From: Companilactobacillus mishanensis
Lineage (GTDB): Bacteria > Bacillota > Bacilli > Lactobacillales > Lactobacillaceae
Assembly (NCBI RefSeq): GCF_003946505.1
Contig: NZ_RHON01000012.1
Location: 1-32,808, forward strand
DNA length: 32,808 nucleotides
Direction of reading: 5' to 3'
Translations under genes and position numbers: made by a program
Shown here: piece by piece, positions 15,463 through 23,691 of the stretch
Position numbering within the stretch: position 1 is the stretch's first letter
Layout of the letters: each line of letters starts with the position of its first letter
The notes under the pieces: model-generated
The model's database searches: none
What the model saw: the letters and a program-made list of their open reading frames with translations, nothing else
What the model was told of the DNA's origin: nothing

Positions 15463-16470
15463 ATGAAACACACCAAACGTTTATATGGGACACTTGTCGT
15501 TCTTTTCGCATTTTTGATTTTTGCATTCTTTTACGTTGGACACGCAGAAAATAGCACGAAAAATAAAATTCCCAAAGTCGGAGTATTACAGTTGCTTTCA
15601 CATCCTGCTTTGGACCAAATCAATAAGGGGCTTGATGACACTTTGAAGAAGCACGGCTACGTTAATGGAAAGAATATTCAAATTATTTTCCAAAATGCCC
15701 AAGGTGATCAAAGTAATTTGAGAACTATCAGTAAGCAATTCGTTCAAGATAACGTGGATGTGGCAGTGGGGATTGCTACACCTTCTGTTCAATCTTTGAA
15801 AAACGCTACTTCAACAACGCCGATAGTTATGGGCGCAGTTACTGATCCTAAAGGATTTGGTATCGTTAAAGACAACCAACATCCCGGTGGTAACATCACT
15901 GGTGTTTCTGACCAAGCTCCTCTGGCTGATCAACTCAAATTGATGAAGCAGATCATGCCTGATTTACATAATATCGGAATCATTTATACATCAAGCGATA
16001 TGTCAGCAACTACTGAAACTAAAAAGATGAAGAAACTTGCAGAAGCTCAGGGCATCAAAGTTTCAGTTTCAAGTATCAGTAACGTTAATGATTTGGAACA
16101 AGTTTCAACTAGCTTGTCACAACACGTTCAGGCTATCTTCGTACCAACTGATAATACTATCGCTAGTGGTATGAAATTGCTCTCCAGTATCGCTGCCAAG
16201 CAAAATGTTCCTGTCTTCCCTGCTGCTGACACGATGGTAAAAGACGGTGGCCTAGCAACTCTAGGACTCAGCCAATATGAACTTGGTGAAAAAGCTGGTG
16301 AAGATGTCGTTCAAATTTTGAAACACGGCAAAAAGCCAGCTGATATGCCTATAACTTTCATCAAAAAAGGTCATTTGATCATCAACGAAAAAATGGCACG
16401 TAAATTAAACATCACATTTCCAGATTCCGTACTTAAAAAAGCTCACACAGAAGGAAGGATAATCAAATGA
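15463..16470 (+). CDS. trpX: ABC transporter substrate-binding protein, tryptophan type
   Basis: This 335-aa protein belongs to the periplasmic-binding-like family PF04392 (TrpX/YtmK-like): VGVLQLLSHPALDQINKG at the start of the mature part, then GIATPSVQ, VMGAVTDP, NITGVSD, IGIIYTSSD and VPTDNTI. One N-terminal helix (residues 7-27) has no lipobox Cys, so it is probably a membrane-tethered protein rather than a lipoprotein. GGAGGGG precedes the ATG. It is first in an operon with a permease and an ATPase, behind an attenuator with a Trp-containing leader peptide. Trp is the most likely ligand; Tyr or another aromatic compound is possible. Confidence 0.82.
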   Translation: MKHTKRLYGTLVVLFAFLIFAFFYVGHAENSTKNKIPKVGVLQLLSHPALDQINKGLDDTLKKHGYVNGKNIQIIFQNAQGDQSNLRTISKQFVQDNVDVAVGIATPSVQSLKNATSTTPIVMGAVTDPKGFGIVKDNQHPGGNITGVSDQAPLADQLKLMKQIMPDLHNIGIIYTSSDMSATTETKKMKKLAEAQGIKVSVSSISNVNDLEQVSTSLSQHVQAIFVPTDNTIASGMKLLSSIAAKQNVPVFPAADTMVKDGGLATLGLSQYELGEKAGEDVVQILKHGKKPADMPITFIKKGHLIINEKMARKLNITFPDSVLKKAHTEGRIIK

Positions 16471-17357
16471 ACCTATTCGTCTCAACCATAAGTCAAGGTC
16501 TCATCTGGTCTGTAATGGCTATTGGACTTTTCATAACATTTAGAATTCTAGACTTTCCCGATATGACCGTTGAAGGTGCCTTCCCACTCGGAGCAGTTAC
16601 AACAGTTATGTTCATTCAACATGGTATGAACCCTGAGTTAGCAATGCTCATTGCGTTTGTCTTTGGCTGTCTAGCTGGATTCGTCACAGCCTTTATGTAC
16701 GCCAAAATGCACATTCCTAGTTTGCTAGCCGGAATTTTGACCATGACTGGATTGTACTCAGTCAACTTACGTATTCTTGGAAAAGCTAATATGTCTTTGA
16801 CTAAACCGGACAATGTTTTCAACCAATTCGGTCTCGATAAATTACCTACAAATTTCAATGGAATATTCTTAGGAATTATCCTATTAACAATTATTATCTT
16901 CCTATTAACTGTCTTCTTGAATACTGAAAAAGGCCAAGCCTTGATTGCCACTGGTGACAATGAAACAATGGCAGCTTCACTTGGTATCAACACAACTTCA
17001 ATGAAGTTCATCGGTATTATGATCTCAAACGGTATCGTTGCATTGACCGGTGGCTTGATTGCCCAACAAAATGGATTTGCGGACGTCAATATGGGTATCG
17101 GATCCATCGTTATCGGCCTATCTGCCATCATCATTGGTGAAGTTATTTATCCTAACGTTCCATTAAGCATTCGTATCATTACCATAGTAATAGGTAGTAT
17201 CGTATACCGTGTGATTTTAATGCTGGTGCTTCAATTGGGATTCAATACCAACGATTTGAAACTTATTTCAGCAATAATTCTTGCCCTATGTCTAGCATTG
17301 CCAACCATCAGAGCACAATTCTTCAAAACCTTTAGAAACGGGGTAAAAGTAAAATGA
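16467..17357 (+). CDS. trpY: ABC transporter permease, tryptophan type
   Basis: This 296-aa integral membrane protein has eight to nine helices and resembles branched-chain/ribose-type permeases (BPD_transp_2), with FPDMTVEGAFPLGA near residue 30 and ATGDNETMAASLGIN around residue 165, both typical of TrpY-like permeases. Its ATG overlaps the TGA of the binding-protein gene (ATGA), so translation is coupled. It forms the membrane channel for the substrate delivered by the product of the preceding gene. Confidence 0.85.
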   Translation: MNLFVSTISQGLIWSVMAIGLFITFRILDFPDMTVEGAFPLGAVTTVMFIQHGMNPELAMLIAFVFGCLAGFVTAFMYAKMHIPSLLAGILTMTGLYSVNLRILGKANMSLTKPDNVFNQFGLDKLPTNFNGIFLGIILLTIIIFLLTVFLNTEKGQALIATGDNETMAASLGINTTSMKFIGIMISNGIVALTGGLIAQQNGFADVNMGIGSIVIGLSAIIIGEVIYPNVPLSIRIITIVIGSIVYRVILMLVLQLGFNTNDLKLISAIILALCLALPTIRAQFFKTFRNGVKVK

Positions 17358-18103
17358 AACCAATCATGGAAATAGATAATGCTGTCAAAACAATTTACAA
17401 CGACAACGAAAATTTGAATATTCTTGACGGTATCAATTTGAAAATTTACCCAGGTGATTTTATCGTTGTGCTTGGTACCAATGGTGCTGGTAAATCAACA
17501 TTGTTAGATGCAATCACAGGTGCCAATCAACTTTCATCCGGAAAAATCTTGTTGAACGACGAAGATATCACGAATAAGAATTTGGCCAAACGTAGTCAAT
17601 TTATCTCACGTGTTTACCAGGATCCAAAACTTGGTACATCACCAAGAATGACCGTTGCAGAAAACCTATTGTTGGCGCAAAGACGAGGACTTCCAAGACG
17701 ACTAAGATTACGCCACCTCAAAGAAAATCTACCTAAGTTTGAAGATTTTACTTCTGACTTACCTACACTTGATAACAGATTGAATACCTTCACTGAAAAG
17801 CTGTCTGGTGGACAACGCCAAACATTGAGCTTTTTGATGGCAATTATTCAAAAACCAGAATTGTTATTATTGGATGAGCATACAGCCGCACTTGATCCCC
17901 AAACTAGCCAAGAATTGATGGATCTTACTGATAAAGTCATCAAAGAAAAGAATCTAACTAGTTTGATGGTCACACATAATTTGAGCGAAGCCGTTAAGTA
18001 TGGCAATCGCCTGATTGTCTTGAAAAAGGGCCAAATTATTTTGGATTTAGATACAGAGGCTAAGGCTAAATTGAAAGAAAAAGATTTACTGGAGTATTTC
18101 TAA
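17354..18103 (+). CDS. trpZ: ABC transporter ATP-binding protein, tryptophan type
   Basis: This 249-aa ATPase has every ABC motif: Walker A GTNGAGKST (41-49), Q-loop Gln89 (VYQDP), signature LSGGQ (150-154), Walker B LLLLDEH (170-176) and switch His208 (VTHN). Glu175 is the catalytic base. It overlaps the permease stop by 4 bp (ATGA). It ends the operon; a family A element in reverse orientation and then an intrinsic terminator follow. Confidence 0.93.
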   Translation: MKPIMEIDNAVKTIYNDNENLNILDGINLKIYPGDFIVVLGTNGAGKSTLLDAITGANQLSSGKILLNDEDITNKNLAKRSQFISRVYQDPKLGTSPRMTVAENLLLAQRRGLPRRLRLRHLKENLPKFEDFTSDLPTLDNRLNTFTEKLSGGQRQTLSFLMAIIQKPELLLLDEHTAALDPQTSQELMDLTDKVIKEKNLTSLMVTHNLSEAVKYGNRLIVLKKGQIILDLDTEAKAKLKEKDLLEYF

Positions 18104-18108
18104 AGATT

Positions 18109-18288
18109 TCGTCTCCGTTCAGGACCGGGGGAATCCTGCTGTGTGGGACACTTTGAGCCAAAGTTCGGTCTCAAAGTTCTAGTTGAAGCCTTGCTGAGTT
18201 CTTGCAAGTCTCCAACTCGCCCTGTACTGTATGTGCTAAAGCACTTACAGTACTTTCACTGCTGGATTCCCCGGTCCTGAACTCCGAC
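18109..18288 (-). repeat. structured intergenic element, family A, copy 4 (reverse orientation)
   Basis: The outer helix is the longest of the family: 18117-18136 with 18264-18282 pair over 19 bp with one bulged G (GTTCAGGACC against GGTCCTGAAC at its base). Read on the minus strand it contains CCAGCAGTGAAA, a GTACTGTA/TACAGTAC hairpin, AGTTGGAG-AC-TTGC/GCAA-GG-CTTCAACT, ACTTTGAG-ACCGA/CTCAAAGT, and GTCCCACACAGC. Stem sequences differ from the other copies but remain paired. It begins 6 bp after the trpZ stop and on the plus strand ends in CTCCGAC-TTTTTT, so it could itself terminate the operon. Confidence 0.8.
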
Positions 18289-18334
18289 TTTTTTCACCGG
18301 TATCAATGTTTTTAACATTACTAAAACTTCTTAC

Positions 18335-18368
18335 GGACCCACAATTTAAATATTGTGGATCCTTTTTT
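18335..18368 (+). terminator. terminator of the tryptophan-type ABC operon
   Basis: GGACCCACAAT (18335-18345) pairs with ATTGTGGATCC (18352-18362) with one mismatch, followed by T6. If the family A element before it does not terminate, that element is part of the operon's 3' untranslated region. Confidence 0.88.
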
Positions 18369-18479
18369 ATTTAACCGACTTATCACAATTATGATTTTTG
18401 AATATTAAACTCGTACTCTGCTGTGATGCTCAAAACTGATATTAATTTAGTTTACCAATACTGAAGTTCCAACAAAACC

Positions 18480-18653
18480 CAGCCGGAGGTCGAAAACATT
18501 GAGGCCAGCAGTGAAAGTAGCGTTGGCGATTTATCGCCTACACTACTGGACGACTTTTAAGACTTGCGAACCGTGCAAGGCTTAAAATCGAGACCTGAGA
18601 CCGAGGCTCGGGTCGGCCCCACAGCGCCCTCAAAGTTTTCGACCGCAGGCGGC
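18480..18653 (+). repeat. structured intergenic element, family A, copy 2
   Basis: GGTCGAAAAC (18488-18497) pairs with GTTTTCGACC (18635-18644), continued by TTGAGG (18499-18504) with CCTCAA (18628-18633). Inside are GTGAAA (18511-18516), a GTAG..GGCGAT/ATCGCC..CTAC hairpin, TTTTAAG-AC-TTGC/GCAA-GG-CTTAAAA with the loop GAACCGT, a GACCTGAG/CTCGGGTC hairpin with loop ACCGAGG, and GGCCCCACAGC (18615-18625). It lies between the ABC operon terminator and the NrtR gene. Confidence 0.82.
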
Positions 18654-18742
18654 ATATTCCCACAATCTTAAATCCAACGTATATATGTATTTACGAAAAA
18701 TTAATATATAATAAAAGGTAATTTATTTGGAAGGCATACAAT

Positions 18743-19507
18743 ATGAACTCAACTGAAAACTTGACCGTTAACATCGTGAATATCATCTGGAGCTTTGACT
18801 CAAGCTCTGAAAAAATCATGGTCTTACTAATCAAAAACTCCCGAGCTCCATATACTGACAAATGGGGCCTTCCAACTACCCTATTACGTGTCAATGAAAA
18901 CGCTGAAGAAGCTTCACTTCGATTGATCCGTGAGAAAATTGGTATTGATCTACCAAATTTTTACACTGAGCAATTGGAGACTTTCAGTAACGTTCATCGC
19001 AGTCTAAGCCAACGTGAGATTGCTTTGACTTATATGACTTACTTGCCTTCAATGCCTGATTTAACTCCGGGATACGGGGCTAAAGAAGCAGCGTGGTTTG
19101 CTGTCGATTATGATCAAGCTTCTTACGTATTAAAATATCAAAACTTTACATTTCACACTTTGGCCGATTCGATCATCGAAAATGATTTTTATCAAAAAGT
19201 TGATCAACATGACCAATCCAGTAATTTAATCTCTGACCATTCCCTTATTTTGCGAGAAGCTTTTAAACGTGTGACAAATCGTCTGGATTACTTACCAACC
19301 ATCCTTTTGATTTTAGGAGACAGTTTTACTCTAAAAAAAGCCCGTGAAGTATACGCAACTTTTAATAAAAGATCTGTTAACGAAATCGACAATTCCAACT
19401 TTCGTAAAACCCACGGACATCTCTTTTCTGAAGTTGGTTTTGAACATGGAAAAAGCGGTCGTCCGGCTAAACTTTACAAATTAGCTCAAATCCTTGACCC
19501 TCGATAA
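18743..19507 (+). CDS. nrtR: NrtR-like regulator (Nudix domain plus winged helix)
   Basis: This 254-aa protein combines an N-terminal Nudix domain (about residues 8-135) with a C-terminal winged helix (about 165-254, including SNFRKTHGHL and GKSGRPAKLYKL). That layout is typical of NrtR, a regulator of NAD metabolism that senses ADP-ribose. The Nudix box is degraded: the RE-x2-EE core reads RLIREKIGI, so two catalytic positions are altered and hydrolysis is unlikely. It precedes a NiaP-like transporter, which is a known partner of NrtR. A -10 TATAAT (18707-18712) is followed at once by AAAGGTA (18714-18720), one half of the palindrome found before the transporter, suggesting autoregulation. 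Confidence 0.85.
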   Translation: MNSTENLTVNIVNIIWSFDSSSEKIMVLLIKNSRAPYTDKWGLPTTLLRVNENAEEASLRLIREKIGIDLPNFYTEQLETFSNVHRSLSQREIALTYMTYLPSMPDLTPGYGAKEAAWFAVDYDQASYVLKYQNFTFHTLADSIIENDFYQKVDQHDQSSNLISDHSLILREAFKRVTNRLDYLPTILLILGDSFTLKKAREVYATFNKRSVNEIDNSNFRKTHGHLFSEVGFEHGKSGRPAKLYKLAQILDPR

Positions 19508-19530
19508 TACTAATGGTAATCTTTTTTAGG

Positions 19531-19559
19531 TTAATAAAGGTAAAAAGTACCTTTAATAA
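19531..19559. promoter_or_regulatory. 29-bp palindrome, candidate NrtR operator
   Basis: TTAATAAAGGTA (19531-19542) and TACCTTTAATAA (19548-19559) are inverted copies that match at 11 of 12 positions, around a 5-bp centre. It lies 40 bp before the transporter start and just upstream of TATAAT (19576-19581). No T-run follows, so it is not a terminator. Its position and the half-site before nrtR support an NrtR operator. Confidence 0.7.
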
Positions 19560-19598
19560 TTAAATAAATATAAAATATAATTTTTTGGGGGTAAAGAT

Positions 19599-20795
19599 TT
19601 GGAAACAGCACGGAAAAACACTGGTCTCAAATTGTTAATGGTTCTTGGAACTGCTTGGCTTTTTGACGCTGCTGATGTGGGATTGCTATCCTTCATCATG
19701 CCATTGATCAAAAAGGAATGGGCACTAACACCAGGACAATTAGGTTCAGTTGGTGCTATCACAACTGTTGGTATGATGATCGGAGCAATTTTATTTGGTT
19801 ATCTAGCTGATCGTTTTGGTAAAAAGAACATCATTATTATTACGTTATTAGTTTTTTCAATTAGTAACTTAGGTTTAGCATTAACTCAAAACGTTTATCA
19901 ATTCATGATTATTCGTTTTATTACTGGTATCGGATTAGGCGGGGAGTTACCAGTTGCAGCGACCATTATCGCTGATTCGTTCTCAGGTGATAAGCGTTCA
20001 AAGATGTTGATTTTAGTCGATAGTTTCTGGGCTATCGGTTGGATTCTTGCATCATTATTAGCATTCTTGTTCATGCCGATTTATGGATGGCGTCCAACTG
20101 TAATCATCACTTCATTAATGGCACTTTATACTTTAGTATTGCGTCGTCATTTATCTGATGAACATAACGTTAAGAACAAGAAATTGAATTTAAAAGTATC
20201 ATTAGCACAAATCTGGTCACCGGAATTTCGTCGTGCCACAATTTGTTTAAGTATCTTATGGTTCATAATTATGTTCGTTTATTACGGACTATTCCTATGG
20301 TTACCTAGTGTATTAATTGCTCGTGGGTTCTCAATGATACACAGTTTTGGATACACCCTAGTTACGAGTTTTGCCCAATTGCCTGGATATTTCTTAGCAG
20401 CATTTTTGATGGATAAAATTAGCCGTAAAAAAGTTCTCTTCATTTACTTATTAGGAACATTGATCGGAGCTTTCCTATTCGCCACTGCAAATTCCTCAGC
20501 AATGGTAATCTTCAGTAGTATTCTTCTCTCATTCTTCACTTTAGGTGCCTGGGGAATTATGATCGCAATGACACCAACACAATATCCAATCACTCACCGA
20601 GGAACTGGAATTGGCTTCACACAAGCCATCGGTAGAATCGGCGCAACAATTGGACCATACTTAATTGGTGTATCATTAGGATTAAAAGTAAGCATTACAA
20701 TCATTTTCTTCTACTTCGTAATTGCCTTAATTATCGGATTGTTGATCACAACTTTCGGATTAAAAGACAATGACCAAGTAGATAAAATTAAGTAA
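19599..20795 (+). CDS. niaP: MFS transporter, NiaP-like (nicotinate uptake)
   Basis: This 398-aa, 12-helix MFS protein starts with the pattern GTAWLFDAADVGLLSFIMP, close to the WLFDAMDVGxLSF seen in NiaP niacin transporters of Bacillus. The MFS loop motif GYLADRFGKK and IRFITGIGLGGELPV are also present. The start is TTG with a GGGGG ribosome binding site 7 nt upstream; no ATG occurs before the first helix. An NrtR-like gene and a palindrome precede it, so it is predicted to import nicotinate or nicotinamide for NAD synthesis under NrtR control. A generic sugar-acid or aromatic-acid MFS transporter is the main alternative. Confidence 0.75.
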   Translation: METARKNTGLKLLMVLGTAWLFDAADVGLLSFIMPLIKKEWALTPGQLGSVGAITTVGMMIGAILFGYLADRFGKKNIIIITLLVFSISNLGLALTQNVYQFMIIRFITGIGLGGELPVAATIIADSFSGDKRSKMLILVDSFWAIGWILASLLAFLFMPIYGWRPTVIITSLMALYTLVLRRHLSDEHNVKNKKLNLKVSLAQIWSPEFRRATICLSILWFIIMFVYYGLFLWLPSVLIARGFSMIHSFGYTLVTSFAQLPGYFLAAFLMDKISRKKVLFIYLLGTLIGAFLFATANSSAMVIFSSILLSFFTLGAWGIMIAMTPTQYPITHRGTGIGFTQAIGRIGATIGPYLIGVSLGLKVSITIIFFYFVIALIIGLLITTFGLKDNDQVDKIK

Positions 20796-20882
20796 ATCAA
20801 AATAAGTTGGATGTCTGCCGTTCGTGCACTCTAACTCCATGTATGATTTTCTGTAATTCTAAATATATTAACTGATAGACAT

Positions 20883-20918
20883 AAGGAATCACAATTTAAT
20901 TATTGTGATTCCTTTTTT
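20883..20918 (+). terminator. terminator of the MFS transporter gene
   Basis: A perfect 13-bp stem (AAGGAATCACAAT 20883-20895 with ATTGTGATTCCTT 20902-20914) with a TTAATT loop is followed by T6. The loop region resembles that of the terminator at 18335. Confidence 0.92.
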
Positions 20919-20991
20919 GTTATCTTCTACATTAGTACTTGAGTGATCCAACTACTTTTAATAATGGAACGACTGCACTTTTGAGCTAAAT

Positions 20992-21163
20992 CAGCCGGAG
21001 GTCGAAAACGATGAGGCCAGCAGTGAAAGTACTGTAGGCGATTCATCGCCACAGTACTGGACGATTTTAAGACTTGCGGACCGTGCAAGGCTTAAAAGAG
21101 AGACCCGAGACCGAGGCTCGGGTCGGTCCCACAGCGGCCTCAACGTTTTCGACCGCAGGCGGC
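20992..21163 (+). repeat. structured intergenic element, family A, copy 3
   Basis: It is closest in sequence to copy 2. GGTCGAAAACG pairs with CGTTTTCGACC, continued by TGAGG with CCTCA. The first hairpin is GTACTGT..GGCGAT/ATCGCC..ACAGTAC where copy 2 has GTAG/CTAC. The third is GACCCGAG/CTCGGGTC, where copy 2 has a U-G pair. GTGAAA (21023-21028) and GGTCCCACAGC (21125-21135) are conserved. It lies after the MFS terminator and 230 bp before argC, so it is not in the 3' region of the MFS transcript. Confidence 0.82.
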
Positions 21164-21335
21164 ATCCCCTACTCTCATAATATTCATTCCAATTATTAGA
21201 AAAATAAACTAGTTTTCTGAAAATAAGTTTCAAGAACCCCACCACACCAACAATCTCAAAATTATAAAAAATTAGAGAAATCATTAAAAAGTACTTGTTT
21301 TTTCCATTAGTTGAGTGTACCGTGTTTAGTAATTC

Positions 21336-21359
21336 CCCACGCATAAAAATTTATGTGGG
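21336..21359. promoter_or_regulatory. candidate ARG box upstream of argC
   Basis: CATAAAAATTTATG (21342-21355) is a palindrome with an AA centre, resembling the CATGAATAAAAATTCATG-type operator of ArgR/AhrC in Firmicutes. CCCAC and GTGGG extend it on each side with a 2-nt bulge. It ends 38 bp before the argC start. The rest of 21164-21397 shows no further structure that I trust. Confidence 0.55.
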
Positions 21360-21397
21360 TGATTATAAATCAGATATCTCGAAAGGAAGAAAAGCAT

Positions 21398-22423
21398 ATG
21401 AATGTTGGTCTTGTCGGAGTTACCGGCTATAGCGGCAGTGTCTTATATGAACTGCTGTTACATCACCCTAACGTTGATCACATCAACTTATACGGGCATT
21501 CACAAACAGAAGCACAATCTTTAGAAAAAGTACTACCACAACTGCGACGACGCGACAACATTTTGCCTTATGATTCTGCTGATATCATGAAGAATAATCA
21601 AATGGTATTTTTCGCTACATCTGCTGGTGTCACTACTGAATTAGCTGCTCCGTTTATTGAAGCTAATTTCCCAGTGATCGACTTAGCCGGTGACTATAGA
21701 TTGAAATCTAGAGAGTCTTATGAGAAATGGTATAAGAAACCTGCTCCTAAAGAGGAGTACCTCAAAAAGTCATTCTATGGATTAACTGATTTTGTAAATT
21801 CAAAAGGTCAGACATACGTCTGTAACCCAGGATGCTACGCTACGACAACTCTTCTAGCTTTAGCACCACTTGTACAAAATCACTTGATCGATCCTAGTTC
21901 AATCGTAGTGGATGCCAAATCTGGTACTTCCGGTGCGGGAAAGAAATTAACTGAGTTGACTCATTTCACTCAGACTGATGAAAATCTGCAACTGTATAAG
22001 GTAAATCAACATCAACACATTCCAGAAATTGTTCAACAATTAAAAATTTGGGACGAAAGCGTACCTTATATTCAGTTCACAACAACTTTATTACCACTGA
22101 CTCGTGGAATAATGGCCAGTTGCTACGCAAAGGCAAAAGATAATGTAACTGAAGATGACGTACGGGCTGCTTTTGTCCGAACATACTCAGATGACACCTT
22201 TGTGAATGCTACTGAAGGAGTGTTCCCAACTTTAAAACAAGTTACCGGAACTAACTTCTGTGACATCGGTTATCAATTGAACCCTGTTACCCATCAAATT
22301 GTAATAGTCAGTGTTCTTGATAACCTCCTAAAAGGTGCAGCTGGACAAGCTATCCAAAACTTCAACCAAATGTTCGATTACGCACCTGAAACAGGCTTGG
22401 ATCTCATCCCTGTTTTGCTATAA
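21398..22423 (+). CDS. argC: N-acetyl-gamma-glutamyl-phosphate reductase
   Basis: This 341-aa enzyme makes N-acetylglutamate semialdehyde, the third step of arginine synthesis. It has the NADP-binding start VGLVGVTGYSG, the catalytic Cys146 in VCNPGCYATT, and HQHIPEI with the active-site His. The frame is open from a GTG at 21353, but AAAGGAAG directly before ATG 21398 fixes the start. It leads argC-argJ-argB-argD and is preceded by a candidate ARG box, so repression by arginine through ArgR/AhrC is expected. Confidence 0.96.
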   Translation: MNVGLVGVTGYSGSVLYELLLHHPNVDHINLYGHSQTEAQSLEKVLPQLRRRDNILPYDSADIMKNNQMVFFATSAGVTTELAAPFIEANFPVIDLAGDYRLKSRESYEKWYKKPAPKEEYLKKSFYGLTDFVNSKGQTYVCNPGCYATTTLLALAPLVQNHLIDPSSIVVDAKSGTSGAGKKLTELTHFTQTDENLQLYKVNQHQHIPEIVQQLKIWDESVPYIQFTTTLLPLTRGIMASCYAKAKDNVTEDDVRAAFVRTYSDDTFVNATEGVFPTLKQVTGTNFCDIGYQLNPVTHQIVIVSVLDNLLKGAAGQAIQNFNQMFDYAPETGLDLIPVLL

Positions 22424-22440
22424 ATTAGGAGGAATTTTTT

Positions 22441-23655
22441 ATGCAAACATCTTTAGAAGATAAGTATGCACACCAGATTATTCCCTTTGCTTGGCCAAAG
22501 GGCTATTCATCAGATGGGGTACATGCCGGACTACGCGAAGATAGAAATGACATGGGTTGGATTTTCTCAGAAGTACCTGCACAAGCTGCTGGAACTTATA
22601 CGACCAACCAATTTCAAGCCGCTCCAACTAAGTTGACCAAGAATACTATTAATCAAGATCACAAGTTGCAGGCCGTTATCATGAATAGTGCTAACGCTAA
22701 TTCATGTACTGGAAAGCAAGGCGACGAGGACGCTTTGACTTCACAAAAACTAGTTGCTGACAAACTCAATATAGATGCAAATCTTGTTGGAGTTGCCTCA
22801 ACTGGAATCATTGGTGAAATGTTACCGATGGATATCATCAAAAAAGGAATTTCAGAATTAAAATTAACCGATAACAAAGAAGTAACAACTGCAATTTTGA
22901 CCACTGACAAACATGCCAAAACAATCAGTGTTCAACTCGATATCGACGGGACACCTGTTACCATCAGTGGTTTCTGCAAAGGTTCAGGAATGATCCATCC
23001 TAAGATGGCAACCATGCTTGGATTTGTCGTAACGGACGCCAAAGTACAAGACGGATTGCTACAAGAAATGTTGAGTAAGGAAGTCGATACAACATTCAAC
23101 CAAATCACCGTAGATGGCGACACATCGACAAACGATATGGTAGTTACTATGGCAAATGGTTTGGCTAACAACGCCGAAATTACTAAGTCTAGTTCTGACT
23201 ACAGCAATTTCGTTGAAGCTTTCCATGCTGTTCTCGCTGAATTAGCCAAAGACATCGCATCCGATGGTGAAGGTGCAACTAAACTTGTCGAAGTAAACGT
23301 CAAGAACGCTGCTAACCATGACGATGCCCAAAAAGTTTCAAAAGCTATTGTCGGATCTAACTTGGTAAAATCAGCCATCTTCGGTGAAGACCCTAACTGG
23401 GGTAGAATCGTTGCCGCTATTGGTCAAACTGATGCCAAAGTAGACATCGACCACACATCAATCTGGTTAAACAAATTACCATTAGTCGAAAACAGCCACG
23501 GTGCTGGATTTGACGAAGCTGAAATGAAAAACGCTCTCTCTTCTAACAAAATCACTATTTTAGTAGATTTGAATTCTGGAAGTTCTGAAGGCCAAGCCTG
23601 GGGCTGTGATCTCACTTATAATTACGTCCGAATCAACGCTTCATATAGCAGCTAA
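22441..23655 (+). CDS. argJ: bifunctional ornithine acetyltransferase / N-acetylglutamate synthase
   Basis: ArgJ transfers the acetyl group from N-acetylornithine to glutamate, making the pathway cyclic. The 404-aa precursor carries the self-cleavage motif KGSGMIHPKMATMLGF; cleavage before Thr191 exposes the nucleophile of the beta chain. DPNWGRI and the C-terminal YNYVRINASYSS are conserved family ends. TAGGAGG precedes the ATG and the gap to argC is 17 bp. Whether it is also active as an N-acetylglutamate synthase (bifunctional form) cannot be read directly, but no argA is seen here. Confidence 0.96.
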   Translation: MQTSLEDKYAHQIIPFAWPKGYSSDGVHAGLREDRNDMGWIFSEVPAQAAGTYTTNQFQAAPTKLTKNTINQDHKLQAVIMNSANANSCTGKQGDEDALTSQKLVADKLNIDANLVGVASTGIIGEMLPMDIIKKGISELKLTDNKEVTTAILTTDKHAKTISVQLDIDGTPVTISGFCKGSGMIHPKMATMLGFVVTDAKVQDGLLQEMLSKEVDTTFNQITVDGDTSTNDMVVTMANGLANNAEITKSSSDYSNFVEAFHAVLAELAKDIASDGEGATKLVEVNVKNAANHDDAQKVSKAIVGSNLVKSAIFGEDPNWGRIVAAIGQTDAKVDIDHTSIWLNKLPLVENSHGAGFDEAEMKNALSSNKITILVDLNSGSSEGQAWGCDLTYNYVRINASYSS

Positions 23656-23691
23656 ATTTCGAATTTAATTATAAATATGGGGTGAAGGAAC

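Noticed and set aside
18691..18894. Minus-strand frame overlapping the nrtR start
   Set aside because: It is antisense to the conserved Nudix coding sequence and has no upstream signals.
20991..21344. Open frame of 117 codons on the minus strand across family A copy 3
   Set aside because: It lies on the structured element and the argC control region, has no ribosome binding site, and its reading is explained by the GC-rich repeat. A similar frame is not kept in the other copies.
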